Assembly (NCBI GenBank): GCA_963778675.1
Contig: CAVZVI010000011.1
Location: 186,001 to 250,000, forward strand
DNA: 64,000 nt
Source: CAWCDJ01 sp963778675
GTDB lineage: Bacteria; Acidobacteriota; Terriglobia; Bryobacterales; Bryobacteraceae
Direction of reading: 5' to 3'
Shown one piece after another: positions 1-8,456 of this stretch (positions within the stretch are counted from its first letter, which is position 1; each line of letters begins with the position of its first letter). Below the pieces are notes generated by a model, which was given only the letters and a program-made list of their open reading frames with translations, was not told the DNA's origin and did no database searches. A program made the position numbers and the translations under genes.

Positions 1-223
1 CCATCGCAATCTCGAAGGTCAGCCGGGTGCGAAGCGAGGGCTTCTCGAACAACAGGGCGATCGACTTGCCTGCCAGAACCTGGCCGTACTCTCTCGGGGA
101 ATTCTTGACTTCCGCCGCAAGGTCCAGCAGGTAAAGGAGTTCGTCGTCGGTGAGGTCGAGATCGCGCAGCAGGTCGCTGGCGGAAGCTCTCAGGATCTGG
201 TTCGGATTCATGACTGTATCCAT
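1..223 (-). CDS. argF: Ornithine carbamoyltransferase, N-terminal part (gene runs off the window)
   Basis: Only the first 74 codons are present. The minus strand reads MDTVMNPNQILRASASDLL and continues to FEKPSLRTRLTFEIAM at the window edge. The S-x-R-T-R motif is the carbamoyl-phosphate binding loop of the aspartate/ornithine carbamoyltransferase family, and the FEKPS context is typical of the ornithine enzyme, which makes citrulline from ornithine and carbamoyl phosphate in arginine synthesis. Two in-frame ATGs lie at 223 and 211. I prefer 223 because GAGG sits 8 bases upstream. N-acetyl- or N-succinylornithine transcarbamylases share this motif, so the exact substrate is not settled by this fragment. 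Confidence 0.8.
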   Translation of the reverse strand, partial: MDTVMNPNQILRASASDLLRDLDLTDDELLYLLDLAAEVKNSPREYGQVLAGKSIALLFEKPSLRTRLTFEIAM

Positions 224-335
224 GCAAAGCGCCTCACTGAATGTTTATTCACCAAGATGAATGATTACACAATGAGGCAGAGAATTCAAGCCGGCCTAAC
301 CTACCTTGCCACCGGCCGTCAAACGGAAACAGACC

Positions 336-2783
336 ATGGAAACCCAGCGCGGCCTCGGCTGGCTCGACGGCGTAGCGGTCGATCTGCGCCAGGCATGGGC
401 CGCCCTCCGCCGGCGCCCGGGCTTTCTCGTGACCGCGGGCGGCGCACTGGCCTCCGCGGTGGCCGTCACGACGCTCGTCTTCACCATGGTTTACGGCGTC
501 CTGTTGCGGCCTCTTCCGTACCGCGACCCGGACCGCCTGGTGCGGATCTTCGAACAGAGCGCTTCGCGGCCCAAATTCCCAGTGTCGATCTACAACTATC
601 AGGAGGACGTGCGATCGAGCCACACGCTCTCCGCCATCGCCCTCTATACGCGCCAGGACATGCAACTCATGCACGACGAACGAGCCGAGCGCGTGACCGC
701 GGTCGCGATCACCGACAGCTTCTTTCCGGCGCTCGGCGTCTCGCCCGTCATCGGGCGCAACTTCCTCCCCAACGAGATGGTTGGGGCCGCCCGCGTCGTC
801 ATCCTGAGTTATTCCTTCTGGGCCAACCGCCTGCAAGCCGATCCTTCGATCGCCGGCAAGACGCTGCGGCTGGACCGCGAAAACTGGACCGTCATCGGCG
901 TTGCGCCGAAGGGCTTCGAACACGTCGGCGGCGACTACCGCTCGCCGTTGCAGGGCGACACGGTGGCTGTGTGGCGCCCGCTGCCGCTGGACGGAGTCAG
1001 TCCGGGCTGCATGAAGGGCTGCCACTATACCAACGCAATTGCGCGCCTGGCGCCCGGCGTCTCTTTGGCCGCCGCGCGCGAAGATCTCAACCGGATCCTG
1101 GAGGATTTGGGGCGCCAGTTTCCCGATTATTACGGCGGCAAGCGCGCCCGTCTGGAGTCTCTGGCCGAGGAAGTGGTCGGGAAGTCGCGCAGCTCGGTCC
1201 TCATCATCATGGCCGCGGGAGCGCTGGTGCTGCTTCTGGCTTCGGTGAATGTCGCCGGCTTGTCGGTCGCCCGCGTCCTGACCCGCCGGCGCGAGCTGGC
1301 CATACGGCGGGCGCTGGGAGGCGGAGCCTGGAGAATCACACGCGCCGTCCTTGCCGAGAGTCTGGTATTGGGCGCGCTGGCGGGGGCCTTGGGGTTGGCC
1401 GCTGCCGCCGCCCTGCTCCCCGTCCTCCGCATCATGCTTCCGGCCGACTTCCCGCGCGTGCAGGAGATCGTCTTCCGCTGGCAGGACGCGGCATTTGCGC
1501 TCGCCGCCGGGGTGGCGACCAGCGCCCTGGCCGGTCTGGTCGCGGTGGTTCGGGAAATGCGCGCGGACCCCGGTGAAGGGCTCACCGAAGACGCCCGAAC
1601 CGCCACGGCCTCGCGCCATGCCGGGCGCCTCCGCGGCGGCATGGTGGCGGCCGAAATGGCGTTGGCCTGCCTGCTCTGCTTCGCTGCCGGCCTGTTGCTC
1701 CGCAGTTCTCTCGCCCTGAGCGAGCGCCCTAATGGCTTTCATCCGGAGGGAGTGCTCACCTTCGAGCTCGCCTTCCCTTCCAGTCCGTACCCCGGCAACC
1801 GCCTGCCCGCGTTCTACGCCGAAGCGGCCCGGCGTTTGCGCGAGATTCCCGGTGTTCGCACCGCCGGTTTTTCCACCAGCCTTCCCTGGACGGGCTATGA
1901 CGAGAACAGCAGCTTCGGCATCGAAGGATATATCCCCCGGCCGGGGGAGAGTCTCTCCGCGCGCTACCAGGCCGCCGACCCCGGCTTTTTCGATGCCCTG
2001 GAGACGCGCCTGTTGCACGGGCGCTTCCTTTCCGCCGCGGATGACGCCCAGGCTCCCAAGGTGATCCTCGTAAACGATGTGCTGGTTCGGCGGTATTTTC
2101 CCAACCAGGACGCCATCGGCCGGATCCTCGACGTGTTCGGCGATAAGCGGCGCATCGTCGGAATTGTCGAGGATATTTACGACAGACCTGCCGATCCCAC
2201 CGCGGTTCCCGCGTTCTGGATGCCGCTGGCGCAGGAGCCGTTCCGCCAGATCCGCGCCGCCATTCGCACGGACCGCGATCCGCTTGCCCTGGTCCCCGCG
2301 GTGCGCGCGGCACTGCGGTCGCTGGATAGTGAGCTACCCATGGCGGAAATCCAGTCGATGGACGAGATCGCCGCAACAGCGCTTGCCGAGCGGCGGTTCA
2401 CGCTCTGGCTGTGCGAGGCCTTCGCCGCTCTCGCTATCGCTCTCGCCGGGATCGGCATCTACGCCATGCTGACCTACACCGTGGAGCAGCGCCGGCGCGA
2501 GATCGGCATCCGGCTGGCTCTCGGCGCGACACGCGCGAACGTGTTGCGGATGGTTTTCCAGGACGGGCTGCGGCTGGCCGTCCTCGGCGCCGCCGCCGGA
2601 CTGCTGCTCACGCCCGCGGCGGGCCGCACCCTGTCGAGCCTTCTCTATGGCGTCTCGCCTCGCGACGCAATCACGCTCGCCGCTGCTCCGGCAGCCATTC
2701 TCCTGATCGCGGCCGTGGGATGCCTCGCACCCGGCTGGATGGCTGTGCGCAATGAGCCGGTTTCGTCGTTGCGAGAGCAATGA
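336..2783 (+). CDS. Duplicated MacB/FtsX-type ABC permease (acidobacterial ADOP type)
   Basis: An integral membrane protein of about 815 residues with two MacB-type halves. A first membrane helix near residues 32-54 is followed by the typical LLRPLPYRDPDRLVR stretch and an extracytoplasmic domain. FtsX helices follow with the cytoplasmic motif TRRRELAIRRALGG, then a second extracytoplasmic domain and a second FtsX block with EQRRREIGIRLALGAT. This two-copy layout is the acidobacterial duplicated orphan permease family. MacB-like permeases work as mechanotransmitters with an ATPase rather than as channels. No ATPase gene lies nearby, and the substrate is unknown. I chose the ATG at 336. A TTG at 306 is in frame but has no better ribosome site. 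Confidence 0.88.
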   Translation: METQRGLGWLDGVAVDLRQAWAALRRRPGFLVTAGGALASAVAVTTLVFTMVYGVLLRPLPYRDPDRLVRIFEQSASRPKFPVSIYNYQEDVRSSHTLSAIALYTRQDMQLMHDERAERVTAVAITDSFFPALGVSPVIGRNFLPNEMVGAARVVILSYSFWANRLQADPSIAGKTLRLDRENWTVIGVAPKGFEHVGGDYRSPLQGDTVAVWRPLPLDGVSPGCMKGCHYTNAIARLAPGVSLAAAREDLNRILEDLGRQFPDYYGGKRARLESLAEEVVGKSRSSVLIIMAAGALVLLLASVNVAGLSVARVLTRRRELAIRRALGGGAWRITRAVLAESLVLGALAGALGLAAAAALLPVLRIMLPADFPRVQEIVFRWQDAAFALAAGVATSALAGLVAVVREMRADPGEGLTEDARTATASRHAGRLRGGMVAAEMALACLLCFAAGLLLRSSLALSERPNGFHPEGVLTFELAFPSSPYPGNRLPAFYAEAARRLREIPGVRTAGFSTSLPWTGYDENSSFGIEGYIPRPGESLSARYQAADPGFFDALETRLLHGRFLSAADDAQAPKVILVNDVLVRRYFPNQDAIGRILDVFGDKRRIVGIVEDIYDRPADPTAVPAFWMPLAQEPFRQIRAAIRTDRDPLALVPAVRAALRSLDSELPMAEIQSMDEIAATALAERRFTLWLCEAFAALAIALAGIGIYAMLTYTVEQRRREIGIRLALGATRANVLRMVFQDGLRLAVLGAAAGLLLTPAAGRTLSSLLYGVSPRDAITLAAAPAAILLIAAVGCLAPGWMAVRNEPVSSLREQ

Positions 2784-2899
2784 TTCGTACCCATCGGTGA
2801 ACCCCGCCGAAGCGCCAGCCACACGCCGGTCACCGCGGCGCTCCCCCGGTGAATCTGAAACTGGACGACGGGTATTTTCATCTATGTTGGTAGGCTAAA

Positions 2900-3763
2900 A
2901 TGAGGTTCCCGGTGAGAGCGATCGCATTAGGTTTGGGCCTTACGGCTCTTGTATGGGCCGGTGGCCCGGAGTATGACCGCGCCAAAAAGTTGTTTAATTC
3001 CACGGAGTTCGAGCAGTCTCTGACCGTTCTCCAGGCAATTCCCGATAAAGACGGGGCGGTTTACGAACTAATTGGCCGCAATTTGTTCCTCATGGGCGAT
3101 TTCAAGAAGTCCTCCGAGGCCATGGAAAAGGCCGCCCGAGCCGCTCCGAACAACTCGGAAATCGCGCTTTGGGCGGGTCGCGCTTTCGGGCGGCGGGCGG
3201 AGACCTCCAGCATTCTGACGGCTCCGGGATTCGCCTCGCGCGCCCGGCAATACTTCGAAAGGTCCGTGCAATTGAATCCGCGCAACCTGGAGGCGCTCAG
3301 CGATCTTTTTGAATATTACCTGGAGGCTCCCGGATTCCTCGGCGGCGGCATGGACAAGGCCGAGGCCACGGCTGCCCGGATTGCGGAAGTCGATATCGGC
3401 GAGGGGCACTGGAGCCAGGCCAAGCTGGCGGAGAAGCGGAAGGAGTATCGGAGCGCGGAAGAGCAACTCCGCCGCGCCGCCGAGGTTTCCCCGCAGCGCA
3501 TCGGGCGGTTCATCGAGCTGGCCAAGTTCCTGTCGAAGCAGGGCCGCTACCAGGAAGCCGAGCAAAGCCTGGCGCGCGCCGAACAGATCGCGCCCACCAG
3601 CCCGAGGCTCCTCTACGCCAAAGCGGATCTATACATCCAACACAAGCGGAATCTGGATGTTGCGAAGGCTTTATTAATCCGTTACATGAGTATGGACCTC
3701 TCGCCGGACGACCCGCCGCGGTCGGAAGCAGCGAAACTTCTCAGACAGGTGCAGGGCGGCTAA
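2900..3763 (+). CDS. Secreted or periplasmic TPR-repeat protein
   Basis: A 287-residue protein that begins with a signal peptide (MRFPVRAIALGLGLTALVWA, cleavage probably before GG). The rest is almost wholly helical repeats of TPR type, for example FLMGDFKKSSEAMEKAARAA, then ARQYFERSVQLNPRNLEALS, then KEYRSAEEQLRRAAEVSP and RYQEAEQSLARAEQIAPTSP. No enzyme motif is visible. TPR arrays are protein-binding scaffolds. The gene lies 8 bases before the next permease gene and is probably cotranscribed with it, so it may serve that exporter or its assembly. That role is inference from position. A short AGG precedes the ATG. Confidence 0.8.
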   Translation: MRFPVRAIALGLGLTALVWAGGPEYDRAKKLFNSTEFEQSLTVLQAIPDKDGAVYELIGRNLFLMGDFKKSSEAMEKAARAAPNNSEIALWAGRAFGRRAETSSILTAPGFASRARQYFERSVQLNPRNLEALSDLFEYYLEAPGFLGGGMDKAEATAARIAEVDIGEGHWSQAKLAEKRKEYRSAEEQLRRAAEVSPQRIGRFIELAKFLSKQGRYQEAEQSLARAEQIAPTSPRLLYAKADLYIQHKRNLDVAKALLIRYMSMDLSPDDPPRSEAAKLLRQVQGG

Positions 3764-3771
3764 GCCCGGCG

Positions 3772-4974
3772 ATGTTCCTCGGCGAAGCCCTCAAGTTCAG
3801 CATCCAGGCGCTTCGCGCCAATCCGGTTCGTTCCCTGCTCACCGGCCTGGGAATGGTCATCGGTACGGCATCCGTCATCCTGGTCGTGACCATCTCCCTC
3901 ACCAGCCGGGACTACATTCTCGAGCAGGTGCAGGGGATCGGCTCCAACATCATCTTCGCCTACTACGTGTCGGCAGGGCCGGCAAACGCCGCGGCGGACG
4001 CCGACTACATCAAGATGGCCGACGTCGAGGCGATCCGCCAGGAACTGAGCGCCGATATCATCTCCGCCACGGGTGTAATGTCGAATTTCGACCGCGTGCT
4101 GATCGACGGCCGCGAGCGCGACGTCAAAGTGATCGGCACCGACCAGGAATATCAGCCGGTCCGGAACATCGTGATCAGCTCGGGAAGATTTCTGGACGCC
4201 AGCGATGTGAGCCAGCGCGCCAAGGTAGCTCTGCTCACCGATCAACTGGCGAAACGGAAATACGGCAGTACCGCCGCGGCGCTGAACCAGACCATCCGGC
4301 TGTTCGGCCTGCAGTTCACGATCATCGGCACCTTTCACGAGAAGGTGGAGACCTTCGGCCAGTCGGAAGTGGAGCGCGATACGGTGCTGATTCCGATCAC
4401 GGTGCTGCGCTACTTCACTCCGGTGGAGAGGATCGACCCGTTGTACGTTCAGGTGCGCTCGCCGGGGGACGTGGACCGGGTGGCGCAGCAGGTGCAGCAG
4501 ATCCTCAGCGCGCGGCACCGCCCGGGCGCCACCTACCGCGTCGACACGCTCACCGCCATCCTCAACGCCGCCAAGAACATTTCCCTGATCCTCTCGCTGG
4601 TGCTCGTGCTGGTCTCGGCCATCACGCTGGTCATCTCGGGAATTGGGATCATGAACATCATGCTGGTGACGGTGACAGAGCGGACCCGCGAAATCGGAGT
4701 GCGCCTCGCAGTGGGCGCTTCGGCGCGCGAGATCCTGCTCCAGTTCCTTACCGAGGCCATGATGGTAAGCCTCAGCGGAGGGCTGGTGGGCATTGCGGTA
4801 GGCGTGGCGATTCCGCTGAGCGTAGCCCTGTTCGCGGACATCCGGATCCCGATCTCGCCGGTGGCGATCGTGGTTGCCTTCGGGGTTTCGTGCCTCGTGG
4901 GCCTGGTGTTCGGCATACTTCCGGCGCGCCGGGCGGCGCGGCTGAATCCGACCGAAGCGCTGCGGTATGAGTAG
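3772..4974 (+). CDS. MacB-like ABC transporter permease (single MacB_PCD-FtsX unit)
   Basis: A 400-residue protein with the layout of MacB without its ATPase domain. An N-terminal helix near residues 22-44 (LTGLGMVIGTASVILVV) is followed by an extracytoplasmic domain up to about residue 255. Three C-terminal helices surround the FtsX signature GIMNIMLVTVTERTREIGVR. The protein ends with the common PARRAARLNPTEALRYE tail. Such permeases need a LolD/MacB-type ATPase, and none is encoded here, so the partner must be elsewhere. The stop overlaps the start of the next gene (ATGAGTAG), which points to coupled translation. Lipoprotein, peptide or drug export are all possible. Confidence 0.87.
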   Translation: MFLGEALKFSIQALRANPVRSLLTGLGMVIGTASVILVVTISLTSRDYILEQVQGIGSNIIFAYYVSAGPANAAADADYIKMADVEAIRQELSADIISATGVMSNFDRVLIDGRERDVKVIGTDQEYQPVRNIVISSGRFLDASDVSQRAKVALLTDQLAKRKYGSTAAALNQTIRLFGLQFTIIGTFHEKVETFGQSEVERDTVLIPITVLRYFTPVERIDPLYVQVRSPGDVDRVAQQVQQILSARHRPGATYRVDTLTAILNAAKNISLILSLVLVLVSAITLVISGIGIMNIMLVTVTERTREIGVRLAVGASAREILLQFLTEAMMVSLSGGLVGIAVGVAIPLSVALFADIRIPISPVAIVVAFGVSCLVGLVFGILPARRAARLNPTEALRYE

Positions 4975-5812
4975 ACTTGCCCGCTCGCTAATGCTCGCGG
5001 CTCTCTGCGCCGCGGCAGGCCGGGCGCAGACGGTAGAAATCTATTCGCTGCTCCATCGCGTCGATCCATTCGGGCGTACGGTAACGGCGGACCGCGCCAT
5101 CGCGCCGCGCGAGGTCCTTTCGCCGGCTGTGCCGCGCAACGGATTCGTTTCGTTCCACATCGCCATTACGCTTCCGCTGGGCGAAGACTACCTGTTGTAC
5201 GTCGTGCCGAACCCGCTCAATTCGTGCCGCGTGGCGCTTTACAAAGAGCATTTCGTGAAGACCGGCGAGGGCTGGATTCCCGACACCCTGACGGAATTGC
5301 ACCGGCTGCCGGATTTCGGAGTCGTGCCGGACCCCGACGACCGCATCGAAGGACAGACAACGCGCCTGTACCTGCTGGACCTGTGGGTTCCGCCGGATGC
5401 CGCGGTAGCGCGCTTCCGGGTCGAGGTGCAGGTGAAGGTCGGCACATGGACGGTGCGGCCGATGGAAGTGCGCGTGATGCCGCCGCGCGTGCCGGAGCTG
5501 CCGCCCGCCGCGGATGCGCCCACCGCACCGGTGGAAGCCCCGGCCGACGAAACGGTGCTCGGAGCGCTGTTCGAGTACTTCGCCGGCATGAGGCCCGCGC
5601 CGCCCCGCCAACTGCGCACGGTGCGCGACGTGATCCGGCGGAATGCCGCGCAGGACATGGCGCTCGCGCCGTCGCTCGGACCCGAAGAGCTGATGCGGCG
5701 CGCCCTCGCGCTATTCGATGCGAATGCACGCTTCGTCCCGCGCCTTCTGGGCGCGGAATGGTACCTGCGGATTCGCGACGCTCTGTACGCAGGCCCCGTA
5801 AAGGTTCGTTAA
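4967..5812 (+). CDS. Secreted protein of unknown function, coupled to the MacB-like permease
   Basis: A 281-residue protein with a signal peptide (MSRLARSLMLAALCAAAGRA, then QTVEIYSLL). The N-terminal half looks like a beta-rich domain that ends near residue 175. A Pro/Ala-rich linker (PPAADAPTAPVEAPADE) follows, then a helical C-terminal part with an RTVRDVIRRNAAQDMAL stretch. I do not recognise a family. It starts 8 bases inside the permease gene, so the two are probably translated together. That suggests an exported partner or substrate of the permease, but no sequence motif proves it. Codon use looks like that of its neighbours. Confidence 0.65.
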   Translation: MSRLARSLMLAALCAAAGRAQTVEIYSLLHRVDPFGRTVTADRAIAPREVLSPAVPRNGFVSFHIAITLPLGEDYLLYVVPNPLNSCRVALYKEHFVKTGEGWIPDTLTELHRLPDFGVVPDPDDRIEGQTTRLYLLDLWVPPDAAVARFRVEVQVKVGTWTVRPMEVRVMPPRVPELPPAADAPTAPVEAPADETVLGALFEYFAGMRPAPPRQLRTVRDVIRRNAAQDMALAPSLGPEELMRRALALFDANARFVPRLLGAEWYLRIRDALYAGPVKVR

Positions 5813-5855
5813 GATCAAAATCAGCGGCCGGGTTTACCGCGCACCCGCGCGCTAG

Positions 5856-6800
5856 TTAATCGCGGGGCGCGATGACCAGGCCGGCCGCTCCGACGATACC
5901 CGAGCGGTCGGCCACCTGCTGCTCGACCAGCGGAACTTCGCGGCCGAGCAAGCCGCGCGAGCGCTGCCAGACCTCCTCCTGAAGCGGCACGAGGAGGTCG
6001 GCGCCCGCGTCGGCCATCTGGCCGCCGATGATCACGATTTCCGGATCGAAGACGTGCAGCAGGCCGGCCAGCGCGGCAGCCAGCCGCCGGATCGACTGGG
6101 AGACGATGGCTTGCGCGAGATCATCGCCCTCGCGTGCCGCCTGAAAAATCGTGCGGCACGAAAGTAGCTGCGGCTGCTCACGAAACAGCGTGGTGAGGAC
6201 GGAAGAACATCCGCGATGCACTGCCGACCACGCCTCGCCTTCGATGGCGCGGGCCGAGAAGACGGTTTCGAGACACCCTCGGTTTCCGCACGTGCAGACG
6301 CTGCCCTCCGGGTCGATGGTGATGTGGCCGAGGTGGCCGGCGACTCCGGAGTGGCCGCGCAGCAGGCGGCCGCCCGCCAGCACCGCGCCGCCCACGCCCA
6401 TGCCCAACGTCAACATGAGCGCGTGATCGTGGTTGCGAGCCGCGCCCCAAACCATCTCGCCGGCCAGCGCCACGCGGGCATCGTTGTCGGCGAACACCGG
6501 AATTTCGAGCGGCAGGCCCACGACGTCGCTGAGCCGCAGACCTTCCAGAAAATGCAGAGCGCCGGGGAGCGTCTCGACCAGGGTGCTATCGGGGTTGATG
6601 ATGCCCTTGCAGCCAACGCCGGCCCCGGCGGGCGGCGCGGTGGCCTCGACCAGCCAGCGGATCACCTGGTGCAGGGACGGTAGAAAGGTGTCGAGATCGG
6701 CAGGCGTGTCGATCGTGCGGGAGGCCAGGATGGCGCCATCCGCATCCACCATGCCCGCCCGGATATGATTCCCTCCGATGTCGATTCCCAATACGACCAT
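5856..6800 (-). CDS. ROK-family sugar kinase (glucokinase-like)
   Basis: A 314-residue cytoplasmic kinase. It begins with the phosphate-binding segment VVLGIDIGGNHIRAGMVD. It carries the sugar-binding and catalytic segment PVFADNDARVALAGE and the ROK zinc motif CTCGNRGCLE. Near the C-terminus is the adenosine motif VIIGGQMADAGADLL. ROK kinases phosphorylate glucose, N-acetylglucosamine, N-acetylmannosamine, allose or fructose, and the exact sugar cannot be read from sequence alone. No N-terminal helix-turn-helix is present, so this is an enzyme and not a ROK repressor. It lies 36 bases downstream of pyruvate kinase on the same strand, which fits a role in glycolysis as a glucokinase. Confidence 0.87.
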   Translation of the reverse strand: MVVLGIDIGGNHIRAGMVDADGAILASRTIDTPADLDTFLPSLHQVIRWLVEATAPPAGAGVGCKGIINPDSTLVETLPGALHFLEGLRLSDVVGLPLEIPVFADNDARVALAGEMVWGAARNHDHALMLTLGMGVGGAVLAGGRLLRGHSGVAGHLGHITIDPEGSVCTCGNRGCLETVFSARAIEGEAWSAVHRGCSSVLTTLFREQPQLLSCRTIFQAAREGDDLAQAIVSQSIRRLAAALAGLLHVFDPEIVIIGGQMADAGADLLVPLQEEVWQRSRGLLGREVPLVEQQVADRSGIVGAAGLVIAPRD

Positions 6801-6836
6801 GAATCTTTCAATGTAACCGAACGCAACCCGAAGTTG

Positions 6837-8249
6837 TCAGCCGATTCCGACGCGGTGCAGCTTCATGAGATTGGTGGTTCCCGGACGCCCCACCGGCTGG
6901 CCGGCGAGAAAGACCACCAGTTCGCCGCGCTGCAGGTGCCCGTCGTCCACCATGACGCGGTCCATCTGGGCCAGCATCTCGTCGGTATTGGAGACGTCGG
7001 GCGCCAGGATGGGAGTGACGCCGTAGTTGATGGCCAACTGCCTTGCGGTAGTGTCATGCGGCGTGATCGCGAAGACGCCGACCGGAGGGCGGTAGCGCGA
7101 AACCAGGCGGGCGCTCGAGCCCGTGGACGTAAACACCACGATGGCCGAGGCCTTCGCGTCACGGGCCGCATGGTAGGCGGCGTCGGCGAGGATCTCTGGA
7201 TTGGCGGGCTGCGGAGAGTGCGGCGGATCCTGGTAGCCTTTACTGCGCAGGGAGGCCTCGGATTCGGCGGCGATCCGCGCCATGAAGCGCACGGCCTCGA
7301 CGGGATACCGGCCGATCGAAGTCTCGGCCGAGAGCATGACGGCGTCGCTGCCGTCGTAAATGGCATTGGCGACGTCGCTCACTTCCGCGCGGGTGGGAGT
7401 GGGGTGCTCGATCATGGATTCGAGCATCTGCGTGGCGGTGATGACGAAGCGCGCCTTGCGGCGTGCGCGCCGGATGATTCTCTTCTGAATGCGGGGTACC
7501 TTTTCGAGAGCGGTCTCCACGCCGAGATCGCCGCGGGCCACCATCACGCCGTCGGTGACATCGAGGATCGCTTCGATGTTGTCCGCGCCCTCGGGCTTCT
7601 CGATCTTGGCGACGATCGAAACCGGACGGCCGCCCAGGCGGTCGCGCAACTGAAGGACGTCTTCGGCGCGGCGGACGAAGGAGAGCGCGACGAAATCGAC
7701 TCCTGCATTGAGGCCGAAGTGGAGATCGCCGAGATCTTTTTCGGTGAGCGAAGGGATGCTGATGTTGACGCCCGGCAGGTTGATGCCCTTGTGGTCGCCG
7801 ATTATGCCGCCGCAGATCACCTCGGTGCGGACCGAGACGCCATCGGAGGCGATGGCGCGCAGTTCGGCAACTCCATCGGCCAGCAGAATGCGATCGCCGG
7901 GCTGAACATCCTGGGCAAATCGGACGTAGCCGGTGGATGCGGTTTCGCAGTCGCCTACAATCGGTTCGGTCGTGATGGTGAACGTGGCCCCGGTCTTCAG
8001 CGTGCAGCATCCACCCTGGAAAAGGCCGAGCCGGATCTTGGGACCTTGCAGGTCCAGCAGGATGCCGGCATGAACGCCCATTGCGCGCGCGGCGCAGCGA
8101 ACGGCCGTGATGCGAAGTTCGTGTTCCTCCCTGGTGCCGTGCGAAGCATTGAGCCGGAAAACGTCCACGCCGGCGCCCAGGAGCTGGTCGAGAACCCCGG
8201 GAGCGTCGGTCGACGGACCGAGTGTGGCAACGATTTTGGTGTTTGGCAT
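6837..8249 (-). CDS. pyk: Pyruvate kinase
   Basis: A 470-residue protein of full family length. It starts MPNTKIVATLGPSTDAPG and contains FRLNASHG, the DLQGPKIRLG loop, the active-site signature IVAKIEKPEGADNIEAI and the metal/phosphate segment GVMVARGDLGVE. A regulatory C-terminal domain with STGSSARLVSRYRPP follows. It converts phosphoenolpyruvate and ADP to pyruvate and ATP. The ATG at 8249 is nearly abutted by GGAGGG, an unusually short spacing, but the N-terminus fits the family well. It is followed by the ROK kinase gene and preceded by the small ORF and the beta-lactamase gene on the same strand. Confidence 0.97.
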   Translation of the reverse strand: MPNTKIVATLGPSTDAPGVLDQLLGAGVDVFRLNASHGTREEHELRITAVRCAARAMGVHAGILLDLQGPKIRLGLFQGGCCTLKTGATFTITTEPIVGDCETASTGYVRFAQDVQPGDRILLADGVAELRAIASDGVSVRTEVICGGIIGDHKGINLPGVNISIPSLTEKDLGDLHFGLNAGVDFVALSFVRRAEDVLQLRDRLGGRPVSIVAKIEKPEGADNIEAILDVTDGVMVARGDLGVETALEKVPRIQKRIIRRARRKARFVITATQMLESMIEHPTPTRAEVSDVANAIYDGSDAVMLSAETSIGRYPVEAVRFMARIAAESEASLRSKGYQDPPHSPQPANPEILADAAYHAARDAKASAIVVFTSTGSSARLVSRYRPPVGVFAITPHDTTARQLAINYGVTPILAPDVSNTDEMLAQMDRVMVDDGHLQRGELVVFLAGQPVGRPGTTNLMKLHRVGIG

Positions 8250-8300
8250 CCCTCCGTTCTATTGTGCCAGACCGAAGAGAAAGCAACGCCGCGGCATGCG

Positions 8301-8456
8301 CTATGGGCTGGTGTGGCGAACGATCCAGCCGGCAAGGATTTCGAGCGCGGCGGGTGAGAACGTCTCTTCCAGCGTGGCGTACTCACCGGCCATGTCGTCG
8401 AGCGTGGCCCACAGGGCCGGAACCAGCAGCAACAGCCAGGCGGCCTGCCTGCTCAT
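8301..8456 (-). CDS. Small hydrophobic ORF, 51 residues, coupled to the beta-lactamase gene
   Basis: The minus strand encodes MSRQAAWLLLLVPALW followed by ATLDDMAGEYATLEE and a tail ending GWIVRHTSP, then TAG. Its ATG overlaps the TGA of the beta-lactamase gene as ATGA. An AGGA lies 7 bases upstream inside the beta-lactamase gene. About four fifths of codons end in G or C, as in genuine genes here. The first 16 residues look like a signal peptide or a single membrane helix, and the remainder is short and acidic. I recognise no family. Overlap, ribosome site and codon use support a real small gene. A chance ORF remains possible. Confidence 0.55.
   Translation of the reverse strand: MSRQAAWLLLLVPALWATLDDMAGEYATLEETFSPAALEILAGWIVRHTSP

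Noticed and set aside
249..2018. A 589-codon minus-strand frame opposite the first permease gene
   Set aside because: Antisense shadow, no homology-like motif, and the permease on the other strand is certain.
5813..5855. GC-rich inverted stretch between convergent genes as a terminator
   Set aside because: The pairing is weak and there is no T-run.
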